Below are positions 52,418 to 60,709 of a stretch of 64,000 nucleotides of DNA, piece after piece; position 1 is the first letter of the stretch; each line of letters starts with the position of its first letter. The stretch comes from Cylindrospermum sp. NIES-4074 (GTDB taxonomy: Bacteria > Cyanobacteriota > Cyanobacteriia > Cyanobacteriales > Nostocaceae). Under the pieces are notes generated by a model. That model was not told the origin of the DNA. It worked only from the letters and a program-made list of their open reading frames with translations, and ran no database searches. The position numbers were made by a program, and so were the translations under genes. The DNA is taken from NCBI GenBank assembly GCA_003994795.1, contig AP018269.1, positions 4,613,677 through 4,677,676 on the forward strand, given 5' to 3'.

Positions 52418-52944
52418 TATTTCTTATCCCCTTATTTATTCAGTTGATGAGTTATGCAACAAACAAATTATCTAAATGCCAACCTTGCCATAATAATCAG
52501 TTAGAGTCAATTTGAATAAAAGATATCCAACCTCTAACCCAAAATTTTATCCCGTTATAATACCAGACATCTAATTGTGCTGATTTTTAGTTAACGTTGA
52601 TGCTGTTTTACAGCAAAACCCTGAAATTAGCAGTGCATAGACAGATAAAGCAGCAATGTTTATCTACAATACTGATTATTCCAAATTTCTGGGTTTTTGG
52701 CTGAAAACTACACAAAACGCAGCATTAACTATTGGGGATCAATCTCAAGACTAACAAGGCAAATGTTAAACATGGTAAATTATACAAGAAATAAAAAGTC
52801 ACATTGTGATTTATATCACAGAGGGAAGTGACTAAGGTTTTTTATTTTTTCGTAGTTTATAAGACTTATTTTTGACACATTGTTCTAGCAAGTCACAAAC
52901 GAGTAACTTATGAGGATGTGAATTCAGTCTTTTGAGTGATGCGA
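52418..52944. other. Long gap upstream of the ComFB-like gene
   Basis: 527 bp of AT-rich sequence with no ORF. The main feature is the CRP-type palindrome at 52805-52820. No repeats of the families listed here were seen. Confidence 0.4.
52805..52820. promoter_or_regulatory. Perfect CRP-type palindrome
   Basis: TGTGA-TTTATA-TCACA matches the consensus TGTGA-N6-TCACA of cAMP-receptor proteins (SyCRP1/AnCrpA in cyanobacteria) without mismatch. It is 388 bp upstream of the start of the minus-strand ComFB-like gene and 125 bp past the end of the oxidoreductase gene. The distance makes it unclear what it would regulate. Confidence 0.45.
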
Positions 52945-54012
52945 TTATGAAGTGAGAAAGTCTAGAAACTTCATATTATCTAAGAGTACCTGCTGCAACT
53001 GATTGTTAATTTCACTAGCTGCCGCTAGTCCAGAAAGCATTGCACCTTCTACAAGATTTCCCCCACACCAATCACCGCAACAAACTAAAGGTAAGGAATT
53101 TTCCGCAGATAAAAAAGCTGCATTCCCAGAACGGATAGGAAAGGCATAACGCCAGCGATGTACTTGCATCCATTCAGGGTTACATAGCCAAGGTAGCGCT
53201 AGAGATGCAGATGCCCTCTGCAACATATATTCGCCAACTGGTTGCAAATTCTGGGTTTCTAGGTGCTGTTGGGCGAAATTGGCGCTACTTTGGACTACAA
53301 AATGTGGTTGTTGGGGATGGGGACGTTTGCTACTATCGAAACCAATCCAAGCTAAATCGGCATCATCAACAAAAGTTAAAGCTTGCCAATTTGGTAGAGG
53401 TTGGGAGGTGGCAGGATATCCAGCCATGACGCTGATGCAGGGGGAAAATTCCACAGCACGCAAGTTATCTAGAAACTCTGCATCTAATATAGTTTCGCCC
53501 AAGGGTGCTAACAAATCCCATGCTTGGGGTGCAGGTATGGCGACGACTACGGCTTTGGCGGTGATTTCTGCGTTGCTAGATTCTAGGGTGAGACGCCAAG
53601 TATTTTCTGGGGTGGGGTGAATGGCGATCGCACGCTGATTCAATAATATATCCAAATCTTGAGCCAGAAATTTGGCGATCGCACTCATTCCCAACGGTGC
53701 AACATAGCGGGGACTACGGCTTGCTCTTTCATATATACCCGCATCAGCAGTAAATTCATAAACTGTATCTGTCCAGACTTCAACGATTTGGCGTTTTTCT
53801 AACAACTCCACAAACCGTCTTAACAACTCACCCTTAGGCTGCAAATAACAAGTACCATGATCTGCCACAGTTGCTTGCAAGCGGCGTGTAGCCACTCTTC
53901 CCCCCAAACCACGGGACTTTTCCACCACCACAACCGAATATCCAGCTTGAGTTAACTGCTGCGCGCAGACTAAACCCGCCATACCAGCACCAATTACCGC
54001 AATATCAGTCAT
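52945..54012 (-). CDS. NAD(P)/FAD-dependent oxidoreductase, renalase-like
   Basis: 355 aa. The N-terminal dinucleotide motif AVIGAGMAGLVCAQQL, followed by VVVVEKSRGLGGRVATRRL, is the FAD-binding site and the amine-oxidase/renalase pattern. Later motifs: AKAVVVAIPAPQAWDLLAPL, WRYAFPIRSGNAAFL, and a C-terminal LVCCGDWCGGNLVEGAMLSG. It oxidises a small amine, dihydropyridine or isoprenoid substrate; the substrate is not readable. Monocistronic with no related gene nearby. Confidence 0.9.
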   Translation of the reverse strand: MTDIAVIGAGMAGLVCAQQLTQAGYSVVVVEKSRGLGGRVATRRLQATVADHGTCYLQPKGELLRRFVELLEKRQIVEVWTDTVYEFTADAGIYERASRSPRYVAPLGMSAIAKFLAQDLDILLNQRAIAIHPTPENTWRLTLESSNAEITAKAVVVAIPAPQAWDLLAPLGETILDAEFLDNLRAVEFSPCISVMAGYPATSQPLPNWQALTFVDDADLAWIGFDSSKRPHPQQPHFVVQSSANFAQQHLETQNLQPVGEYMLQRASASLALPWLCNPEWMQVHRWRYAFPIRSGNAAFLSAENSLPLVCCGDWCGGNLVEGAMLSGLAAASEINNQLQQVLLDNMKFLDFLTS

Positions 54013-54166
54013 AAAACCTCAAGGATGAAACAGTTAAATATTTTCCCGCCTTTTATCTTTATTTTCCATATAGATGTTATTACTCATAAAAAACACTACT
54101 CAAGACTGCCAAAGGCTAATAGTAGAATAGGGTACATGAAAGCTGCATAAAAAGGAGGAAGAGAAA

Positions 54167-55009
54167 TTGGATGAACTAAGAACGGTACTAGAATTAGCAA
54201 CGGAAGATGAATTGCAGGACTTAACGGCAATTCTATTTAGTCGCAAGTTTAATCCCCTAGATTATGTTCACACACCAGAACCGATCGAGGTACAAAGTCA
54301 AGATCGCGCAGCTTGGCTAGATGCCTTAGAAAATCGCTTTCGCTTTTTGGCAGCAGATGGAATGACGGTACTGCGGGGACGCACGAGCCAAGTAAGCTAT
54401 AGACAAGCACTAATACAAGTATGTAAGTATCTAAAAATTCCCTATTCTAGTCAGCTGGCAACTGTTGATTTAGAAGCAGAGGTATTTTTACATCTATTAG
54501 GACAGGTGTGGAAAAAATTACCAGAACAGGAAAAGCAAAAATTGACTGTCCGGGTGCAGCGGCAGTTGGTAAAATCAGACCTGAAAGAACCATTACCATT
54601 ACTATTACAGCGTGATCCTTTGGGCTTAATTTTCAAAGGTGGTAGCGCTTTTGCTGTGACTTCCCTGCTGCAACCATTGGTACTCAAACAAATTGCTCGT
54701 CAATTTGCTCTGCACTTTGCTACCTATCAAGTAGCTAAACAAGCGGCAATTACGGGGACGGAAGCAGCAACAACACAGTTTCAAAACTATGTAGTGTTGC
54801 AAATGGCCCGTCGGGGGATGACTGCAAGTGCGGCTCGTTATGGGGCAGTCCGCAGCATTTTTGCTTTAGTAGGGCCGATGATGTGGACTTGGTTTTTTGC
54901 AGATTTGGGATGGAGAGCGATCGCCACTAACTATGGTCGCATTATCCCCACTATCTTTGCCTTAGCGCAAATTCGTCTCACCCGTGCTGAATGTTGGGAG
55001 CTAGCTTGA
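54167..55009 (+). CDS. YaaW-family protein
   Basis: 280 aa starting at TTG (54167). A strong AGGAGG (54152-54157) is nine bases before it, and the nearby ATG (54171) is out of frame, so TTG is the likely start. The N-terminal MDELRTVLELATEDELQDLTAILFSRKFNPLDY and the C-terminal YAAW-like helices (VLQMARRGMTASAARYGAVRSIFALVGPMMWTWFFADLGWRAI) fit the YaaW/UPF0174 family; two membrane segments lie near the C-terminus. Function unknown. Its stop lies 19 bp inside the next gene. Confidence 0.85.
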   Translation: MDELRTVLELATEDELQDLTAILFSRKFNPLDYVHTPEPIEVQSQDRAAWLDALENRFRFLAADGMTVLRGRTSQVSYRQALIQVCKYLKIPYSSQLATVDLEAEVFLHLLGQVWKKLPEQEKQKLTVRVQRQLVKSDLKEPLPLLLQRDPLGLIFKGGSAFAVTSLLQPLVLKQIARQFALHFATYQVAKQAAITGTEAATTQFQNYVVLQMARRGMTASAARYGAVRSIFALVGPMMWTWFFADLGWRAIATNYGRIIPTIFALAQIRLTRAECWELA

Positions 55010-56328
55010 ACAAGGCTTTTTACCATCCCAACCCTAGTTTACAAACCGCTTGGAACTGCGCTCAATTGGGATTGCTGGTCTTTCCCTTGAGTCCATTTTT
55101 GGGGGCTGTGGGTTTAGGTTTTGCAGTCTTATTCACTTGGCTGCAACAACCCCGCACAATCAACCACCGCCCCCTCAATTGGGGTTTTGCTCTCCTCAGT
55201 GTCTTGCTGATGATTAGTGCAGCATTTGCTGACAATAAAACAGATGCTTTCCTCGGTTTATTTAATTTCTTTCCTTTCTTTCTCCTGTTTGCGGGACTTA
55301 GCGCCCTAATTCAAACAGCTGCCCAATTACGACAAATGGCTTGGATTTTGGTCAGCAGTTCTTTGCCTGTAGTCATTATCGGCTTTGGGCAGTTGTTTTT
55401 AGGGTGGTCTTTAAATTTAAAATTTTTGTGGATTGTCTTAGAATGGGCGATCGCACCCACCGGCGAACCTCCCGGAAGAATGGCTTCTATTCTCATGCAC
55501 GCTAACACCTTAGCCGCTTATCTGGTGGTTGTTTTCATCTTGTCCTTAGGGTTGTGGTTAGAAAGCCTGCAATATTTAAAAAATAAGGCTCAAAAGCCAG
55601 ATATCAGCCTGAAACCGTGGTTATTTTTAACTGTAGCGGTGATTCTCAATTTCATCGCCTTGATTTTGACCGATTCGCGCAATGGATGGGCGATCGCCAT
55701 TTTTGCCTGTTTAGCCTTTGCACTATATCAAGGTTGGCGTTTGTTGGTGGGTGGTGTCGCGGGTATTGCTACTAGCTTTTTGTTAGCGGCTTTTGCACCA
55801 AATGCGATCGCTCAATTTTTTCGCCAATTCGTGCCTTACTTCATTTGGGCGCGGTTAAATGATGATATGTATCCAGATAGACCAGTCGCATTAATGCGAA
55901 AAACCCAATGGGAGTTTGCTTGGTCTTTAAGTCAACAACGTCCCTGGACAGGTTGGGGTTTACGCAGTTTTAGCGCCCTTTACAAAGCCAAAACCCAGCT
56001 TAACTTGGGTCATCCCCACAACGCATTACTAATGTTATCTGCTGAAACAGGCTTCCCCTGCACTCTGTTATTTTGTGGTTTACTCGGTTGGATTTTGATT
56101 GCAAGTATCCAACTATTGTGGAAATCAAAATATATCGAGTCCGAAAACAGATTGATATTTTTCACCTATCTTGTCGTCTTTTTTGGGTGGATACTATTTA
56201 ACACCGTAGATGTCACCCTCTTCGATTTCCGGTTAAATCTGCTTTCATGGTGGCTGATAGCTGCCATTTGTGGCGTAGTCTATCGCTACAACCATCAAAA
56301 CAAGCTAAACGCCGATAAAAATTCCTGA
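54991..56328 (+). CDS. O-antigen-ligase-family membrane protein
   Basis: 445 aa with about eleven membrane helices. The Wzy/WaaL-type domain in the middle includes LGFAVLFTWL, the large loop LNDDMYPDRPVALMRKTQWEFA, the cluster WTGWGLRSFSALY and HPHNALLMLSAETGFPC, where the HPHN motif is typical. It would polymerise or ligate polysaccharide at the membrane. It overlaps YaaW by 19 bp. A decayed second copy of its C-terminus lies at 59911-59985, beyond the RiPP cassette. Confidence 0.88.
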   Translation: MLGASLNKAFYHPNPSLQTAWNCAQLGLLVFPLSPFLGAVGLGFAVLFTWLQQPRTINHRPLNWGFALLSVLLMISAAFADNKTDAFLGLFNFFPFFLLFAGLSALIQTAAQLRQMAWILVSSSLPVVIIGFGQLFLGWSLNLKFLWIVLEWAIAPTGEPPGRMASILMHANTLAAYLVVVFILSLGLWLESLQYLKNKAQKPDISLKPWLFLTVAVILNFIALILTDSRNGWAIAIFACLAFALYQGWRLLVGGVAGIATSFLLAAFAPNAIAQFFRQFVPYFIWARLNDDMYPDRPVALMRKTQWEFAWSLSQQRPWTGWGLRSFSALYKAKTQLNLGHPHNALLMLSAETGFPCTLLFCGLLGWILIASIQLLWKSKYIESENRLIFFTYLVVFFGWILFNTVDVTLFDFRLNLLSWWLIAAICGVVYRYNHQNKLNADKNS

Positions 56329-56334
56329 TAAGCT

Positions 56335-56399
56335 GAAAATTCTATAATTTGCATATCATCATTTGATTTAACTCTTGTGGGATGGGCATCTTGCCCGTC
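56335..56399. repeat. Dispersed repeat GGGATGGGCATCTTGCCCGTCC, copy 3
   Basis: Follows the ligase stop directly. Order: AAAATTCTATAATTTGCAT, CATCATTTGATTTAACTC, TTGTGGGATGGGCATCTTGC. Matches copies at 14989 and 19754. Confidence 0.75.
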
Positions 56400-56469
56400 C
56401 TGATTATGGAAGTTAAAAGCGCCACAGCTTATCTTGCATCATTCTCAATTAGCCCTGAATCTCTTTCTC

Positions 56470-56790
56470 AGTCGTCTTGAGACGACTTTGGCTATTAGAC
56501 TCAGAATCCATTCTGAGGCGGTTTTGGGAATTTATAACTTTTCAAACATCCTCTGATACCATTTCTCTTAAACCTTGATACATATGATTGATATTAGCCC
56601 CCCTGATTGATATTAGCCCCCCTTAAAAAGGGGGGTTGGGGGGATCTCATTTGTTTCAACCTTATGGGGAATTGATATGAGGCAGTCATTGGGACTGGTG
56701 CAAGATATATAAGTTAAAACAGACTGTAAACTTTCCTTCAGTCGTCTTGAGACGACTTTGCCTATTAGACTCAGAATTCATTCTGAGGCA
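56470..56790. repeat. Two inverted copies of the multi-hairpin repeat around a CCCCCCTT element
   Basis: AGTCGTCTTGAGACGACTTT and TCAGAATCCATTCTGAGG lie at 56470-56517; the same pair at 56740-56789 has TCAGAATTCATTCTGAGG. Between them, 56600-56650 carries the CCCCCCTTAAAAAGGGGGG repeat and 56690-56712 ATTGGGACTGGTGCAAGAT, the tail of a copy. It fills most of the 639-bp gap before the RiPP cassette. Confidence 0.75.
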
Positions 56791-56967
56791 GACTAGATGA
56801 GAATGAAATAGCTCCGAAACGTCCAGCCGTTCAGCATTTGCACAAACACAAAAAATATCAGGCAAAAACTGTAATAGTTATGTCCTTTAATTTCTGATAA
56901 TTTTATACCACCAACTTAATTGATCTCGCTATGATGACTTTGACTAGTTAATCAACAAACAAAACTC

Positions 56968-57210
56968 ATGTCAAAACTCAAAATCAACGAACTCAAACCT
57001 GCTGGTATTGAATTATTTGAAGACTCAGAAAATTTAATGCAAGAGCTAAATCCATTGGAACTTGGACAAATTACTGGAGGAACTGGAATTGCAGTTACAG
57101 AACCATACACAAACTATCGATATCCTGTATATCCTCGGACATTGCCAACATTTGTTTATGAAAAACTCCCCCCACAAGCTCCAATAGCTTATACTCCTGC
57201 CATTCTCTAA
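56968..57210 (+). CDS. RiPP precursor-like peptide 1
   Basis: 80 aa. The first 38 residues (MSKLKINELKPAGIELFEDS, then ENLMQELNPLELGQITGG) form a charged leader with a Gly-Gly end, the classic cleavage signal. The putative core (39-80) is rich in Pro and Tyr: Y47, Y50, Y52, Y55, Y64, Y75, ending YTPAIL. The leader is nearly the same length and sequence as that of the peptide at 59569 (KLKINELK..G.ELFEDSE....EL). It is the first gene of the cassette. No ribosome-binding site is obvious before the ATG at 56968. A hairpin follows. Confidence 0.8.
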   Translation: MSKLKINELKPAGIELFEDSENLMQELNPLELGQITGGTGIAVTEPYTNYRYPVYPRTLPTFVYEKLPPQAPIAYTPAIL

Positions 57211-57217
57211 ATACTTA

Positions 57218-57258
57218 AAAACCTTCATTCATTGACATATCTCAATAGTGAAGGTTTT
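57218..57258 (+). terminator. Hairpin between the first precursor and the modification gene
   Basis: AAAACCTTCA (57218-57227) and TGAAGGTTTT (57249-57258) form a 10-bp stem with a 21-base loop, followed by CTGCATT. It is eight bases downstream of the precursor stop. Placed here it probably terminates most transcripts so that precursor exceeds enzyme. A similar stem (ACCTTCAC/GTGAAGGT) follows the second precursor. Confidence 0.75.
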
Positions 57259-57298
57259 CTGCATTAACTTATGGCAATATACAGGAGAAACTAGTTCA

Positions 57299-58333
57299 AT
57301 GTCTATAATTCAAAACACTGAAAACCAAGAAAATATTGAATTATCTAATCAGCAACTTAGAGAAATTTGTCCTCGATTAGTTGGTCAAATTAATCTCCAT
57401 CAAGACCACCTTATTCTTACCCAAAACGGTCGAGATTTTGCCTTTCAGATTCAAGGACAATCCAGAGAAATGTTACACAAACTTCTCTCCAAAATGGACG
57501 GAAGTCTTAGTTTAAGTGAACTCACAGAAAAATTTTCTCCTAACACCATCAAATTTATCAATGAACTTGTCAGCAATTTAGACAAACAGGGGTTTATCGA
57601 TGACCTTGCTCAGGTGAAGATTAATCCAGGTATAGATAGGCTTTTAGAGTTAGCAGATTTAACTAATAAATTGCTCGACAACAGTATTAAGGAAAATCCG
57701 TTATGGCAAGCCATTAATTCAATGACATCTGAATTACCTATTAATGTACTTTATGGCTTTGCTATAGAACATTACCACTTATTTTCTCATAATAGTTATT
57801 TATATTCCCCCTTACTCAGCTTTCAAGGCTCAACAAAAATTCGGCAATTAATTAAAGAAATTTACTCACAACAATCTGGACAAGATGAATTATTGCTGAC
57901 AGCACTTAATACCATTGGCATTAATCAAAATCATTTAACAGAAACAATGCCACTGGCAGAAACAACGGCGCTTTGCAATGGTTTGGTATATTGGGCAAAT
58001 TTTGATCCGCTTTTTCTCTTAAGCATCATAGGAACCTTCGCAGATCAGATATTAAAAAACTTCGCGTCTTATACTCATTACTGTGAGTGGGTAGAAATTG
58101 ACTCTAGTTTTCTCAAACCAATTCAACAATTGAACAACGCCAAACTCAATCATGATTTGGCAGCCTTCAGCCATCGCATCCTTCAAGAAATCCCCCCAAT
58201 TAATGAAGAAACAAAGCAAAGGCTAAAATCTCAAACCTATCTGTTTGGGGAAATTTACAACAATTTTTATCAGGCTATCTGGAACCACTACGCCAACAAC
58301 AGTAATTTACTACGACGAGTTACAGCTATTTAA
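57299..58333 (+). CDS. RRE-like plus heme-oxygenase-like protein, metal ligands mostly lost
   Basis: 344 aa from the ATG at 57299, which has AGGAGA 10 bp upstream; a GTG at 57248 is in frame but its extra 17 residues overlap the hairpin. The N-terminal part (about 10-100) reads FQIQGQSREMLHKLLSKMDG, SLSELTEKF and LVSNLDKQGFIDD, resembling PqqD/RRE leader-binding domains. The rest resembles heme-oxygenase-like di-metal oxidases; it keeps AIEHYH (E157, H160), but the ELHHD site is QQSGQD and the H/E cluster near residues 280-290 lacks its His and Glu. It is likely a structural or binding partner of the next protein. Confidence 0.7.
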   Translation: MSIIQNTENQENIELSNQQLREICPRLVGQINLHQDHLILTQNGRDFAFQIQGQSREMLHKLLSKMDGSLSLSELTEKFSPNTIKFINELVSNLDKQGFIDDLAQVKINPGIDRLLELADLTNKLLDNSIKENPLWQAINSMTSELPINVLYGFAIEHYHLFSHNSYLYSPLLSFQGSTKIRQLIKEIYSQQSGQDELLLTALNTIGINQNHLTETMPLAETTALCNGLVYWANFDPLFLLSIIGTFADQILKNFASYTHYCEWVEIDSSFLKPIQQLNNAKLNHDLAAFSHRILQEIPPINEETKQRLKSQTYLFGEIYNNFYQAIWNHYANNSNLLRRVTAI

Positions 58334-58348
58334 GCAAGGAAAATAATT

Positions 58349-59344
58349 ATGTCATTAACTACAGTTTCACTCCAACAACCAATATTTAAAGATAGGGTAG
58401 TTTTAAAATTTCAAGATAGCGAAATAGAAATTCGTTATGGTGAGCAAGGATGCTCCATCACAGTGCCACCAGAATATCACCAAGACACAGTTAAATTTTT
58501 CAGGCTTTTGCAAATAGGTGGTTTTTCATCAGAGCAACTGGCTCAAGCTTGTCCAGAAATTCAAGAAGATATTCCCGAATTGCTCACAGATTTCCATCGT
58601 CGTGGTTTTCTGATAGAAACTCAAAGAGATATAGAATCTCGTGGCATTAGTGGAATACAGTTCTATCGAGAGTTATTTCGTTTTATAGAACGTCTAAAGC
58701 GACAATTTGCGTCTTCACCCTTCTCTCAAAAAATGGCTGATGGAACAATTACTAAAGAGCAGTTGATTGGTTATGCTTTAGAGTCATATCACATTACTCA
58801 TCTGTGTCCTAGACTTTTGGCTCCATCCTTAGCCAATTATGAATCAACAGCCACACAAAAACTCCTGCAAAACTTTTTTACTTCTGAGTTACACCATGAT
58901 CGTTTAATTGAAAACTCTCTCAGTAGTGTGGGAATAAAACTACCTCAACTGGAAAAGATGCAACCTTTACCAATGACCTTTGCCATTTGTTCCAGTTTAG
59001 GAGTGTTTGCTTGTCAGCATCCTTTGAGTTTTAAAGTAGCATTGTTGCTATTCGAGCAAGATGACAAAGTATTTCATCAATTGTTTACACAGCAATGTCA
59101 AGCTAAAGAACTACCTGCTGAATTTTATAAACCTATGTTGCTGCACGCTGGAATCAATGAAGAAGGAGAACATGAAGATATGACAAGAGTCCTGTTAGCA
59201 GAAATTCCTTATGTTTCCCCAGAAGAACAATTAGTAGTGAAAAAGAATATGGCAATCTTGATGGAGTCGTTGGTAAAACGGACTCATGAAATTCTGGATT
59301 ACTATGGTAACTCTAGCAATGAAATTCCTCGGTGTTTTAGTTGA
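58349..59344 (+). CDS. RRE-like plus heme-oxygenase-like di-metal oxidase
   Basis: 331 aa. The first 90 residues (FRLLQIGGFSSEQLAQACPE, IPELLTDFHRRGFLIE) follow the same RRE-like plan as the preceding gene. The C-terminal 230 residues match the heme-oxygenase-like oxidase pattern (family with TENA/PqqC fold): YALESYHIT (E145, H148), FFTSELHHDRL (E180, H182, H183), and LLHAGINEEGEHEDM (H266, H275, with E271-E276). These could bind two metal ions and activate O2. Spacing to the upstream gene is 15 bp with AAGGA, so it is cotranscribed. I infer oxidation of a precursor peptide. Confidence 0.78.
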   Translation: MSLTTVSLQQPIFKDRVVLKFQDSEIEIRYGEQGCSITVPPEYHQDTVKFFRLLQIGGFSSEQLAQACPEIQEDIPELLTDFHRRGFLIETQRDIESRGISGIQFYRELFRFIERLKRQFASSPFSQKMADGTITKEQLIGYALESYHITHLCPRLLAPSLANYESTATQKLLQNFFTSELHHDRLIENSLSSVGIKLPQLEKMQPLPMTFAICSSLGVFACQHPLSFKVALLLFEQDDKVFHQLFTQQCQAKELPAEFYKPMLLHAGINEEGEHEDMTRVLLAEIPYVSPEEQLVVKKNMAILMESLVKRTHEILDYYGNSSNEIPRCFS

Positions 59345-59568
59345 AATCTCAGCGGCACATTGAAAAAAATGAATAAACTATGCTAACAAAATAATCAGCC
59401 TTTGCAGCATCCGCAAAACTCAAATTTAAAAGGGACAAAAAGGTTGTTTTTATGTCATCATAATAACTTTTAATTTTTCCACAATCAAAATTGCACTCAT
59501 TAGACTATAACTAGAAATCAATTACTTCTTTGATTTCTCAAATATCCAAATTAATTGGAGTAACTCAC

Positions 59569-59778
59569 ATGGCAAAGCTGAAAATTAATGAACTAAAGGT
59601 AACAGGTAGCGAATTATTTGAAGATTCTGAAACCTTCCTTACCGAACTCACTAATGAGGAAATAGCAACTGCTATGGGTGGTAGAATTTACTCACTTGCT
59701 GATGGTACGCGCACCGTTGGCATATCACCTTACTCTCTTTACTCTCCTTATTCTCCTTACTCTCCTGTCATTCTTTAA
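59569..59778 (+). CDS. RiPP precursor-like peptide 2
   Basis: 69 aa from the ATG at 59569, with GGAG 9 bp upstream; the frame reaches back to 59530 without a likely start. The leader (MAKLKINELKVTGSELFEDS, then ETFLTELTNEEIATAMGG) ends in Gly-Gly at residues 37-38, exactly as in peptide 1. The core (39-69) is RIYSLADGTRTVGISPYSLY then SPYSPYSPVIL, with Ser-Pro-Tyr units and the same P-x-I-L end. It is 224 bp behind the oxidase gene and followed by a terminator, so it may have its own promoter. Confidence 0.8.
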   Translation: MAKLKINELKVTGSELFEDSETFLTELTNEEIATAMGGRIYSLADGTRTVGISPYSLYSPYSPYSPVIL

Positions 59779-59794
59779 GCTCTTTTGAGCAATT

Positions 59795-59833
59795 ACCTTC
59801 ACTCCTTCAAGTATTTACTTAAGAGGTGAAGGT
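59795..59833 (+). terminator. Terminator after the second precursor
   Basis: ACCTTCAC/GTGAAGGT 8-bp stem, 23-base loop, followed by TTTATTTATT. Shared core ACCTTCA...TGAAGGT with the hairpin at 57218-57258. Confidence 0.85.
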
Positions 59834-59910
59834 TTTATTTATTAAGAAGGCAGATTGAGATTTTTAACTCGTGCTTTTTAAGTGAATACACGTAATTGTT
59901 TTAGCTAACT

Positions 59911-59985
59911 CTGGTTTTAGTTGCCATTTGTGGGATAGTGTATCGCTACAACCAACTACATAGGCTGAAATCCAATCAAACTTAG
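59911..59985 (+). pseudogene. Remnant of the 3' end of an O-antigen-ligase-like gene
   Basis: Reading CTG GTT TTA GTT GCC from 59911 gives LVLVAICGIVYRYNQLHRL, then KSNQT and a stop. The ligase at 54991-56328 ends IAAICGVVYRYNHQNKL. The two share TGCCATTTGTGG and TATCGCTACAACCA at the DNA level. No upstream reading frame is left in this copy. The rest of the 454-bp gap has AT-rich DNA before the next gene. Confidence 0.75.
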
Positions 59986-60232
59986 CCATTTCGGAGATTG
60001 CGAAGTTTAACAAAGCTTTAAAATTAGAATTATTTTTTACGCAAATATACTATATTATCTTTTCTTATAAGTTTATAAAATCACTATATTCACTTTTGTA
60101 GTTGTGAGTGTTGCTAATTCCTAATTAGTCACTGTTGCTGATTGCTGGGAAGGTATCTAAACCTGTTTAGGGTTTTGCTAATAGCTTTTTCTGGTCAGTG
60201 AAACCCGCTGCAAAAATTTAAGATTCTTCCCC

Positions 60233-60619
60233 ATGAAATTATCCTCCCCAGCTTTGGGATTTTTTACCACTTCCTTAGGCTTATTTACAATCAATTTTGC
60301 TATTTCTCCACCTGCTCAAGCATCAATCGTCTGTGAACCAGGCACAATTACTAATTATGCAAATGGTTCACTGAAAAGTTGTGTACTTGGACAGGATACA
60401 ACTTTGCAAGTGTCTAGCGCTCGTTCAGGAACAGCTAATTTTCGCTGTAAAGCCCAAGCTGATATCTATTTTGATGACAAAGGACAGTTTAATAGTTGCC
60501 AGCTTTCGCAAGATATCCAAATTAGACAAGGTAATGCTGTTGAAACCTGTCCGGCAGAATATTGGGTAAATTTTCCGTCTTCCAGCGATGGTAATCTATC
60601 GATTAGTTGTCGGCGTTAG
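60233..60619 (+). CDS. Small secreted protein with several cysteines, unknown
   Basis: 128 aa. Signal peptide MKLSSPALGFFTTSLGLF then TINFAISPPAQAS, cleavage likely after AQA. Mature part has six Cys (VCEPG, LKSCVLGQ, NFRCKAQ, FNSCQLSQ, VETCPAEY, SISCRR) in a repeated pattern of two similar halves (NGSLKSCVLGQDTTLQV and KGQFNSCQLSQDIQIRQ), compatible with disulfides. Function unknown; extracellular or periplasmic. Confidence 0.75.
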   Translation: MKLSSPALGFFTTSLGLFTINFAISPPAQASIVCEPGTITNYANGSLKSCVLGQDTTLQVSSARSGTANFRCKAQADIYFDDKGQFNSCQLSQDIQIRQGNAVETCPAEYWVNFPSSSDGNLSISCRR

Positions 60620-60709
60620 TAGCAGTCAAATTTAGGAAAGTTAAACCACAGATAAACACAGATAAATAAGAGATGATTTATTTTTCTGTATCTGTGATAT
60701 ACTTACTTC

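Noticed and set aside
57248-57298. GTG start of the first RRE-heme-oxygenase-like protein
   Set aside because: The 17 extra residues overlap the hairpin after precursor 1; the ATG at 57299 has AGGAGA at the right distance.
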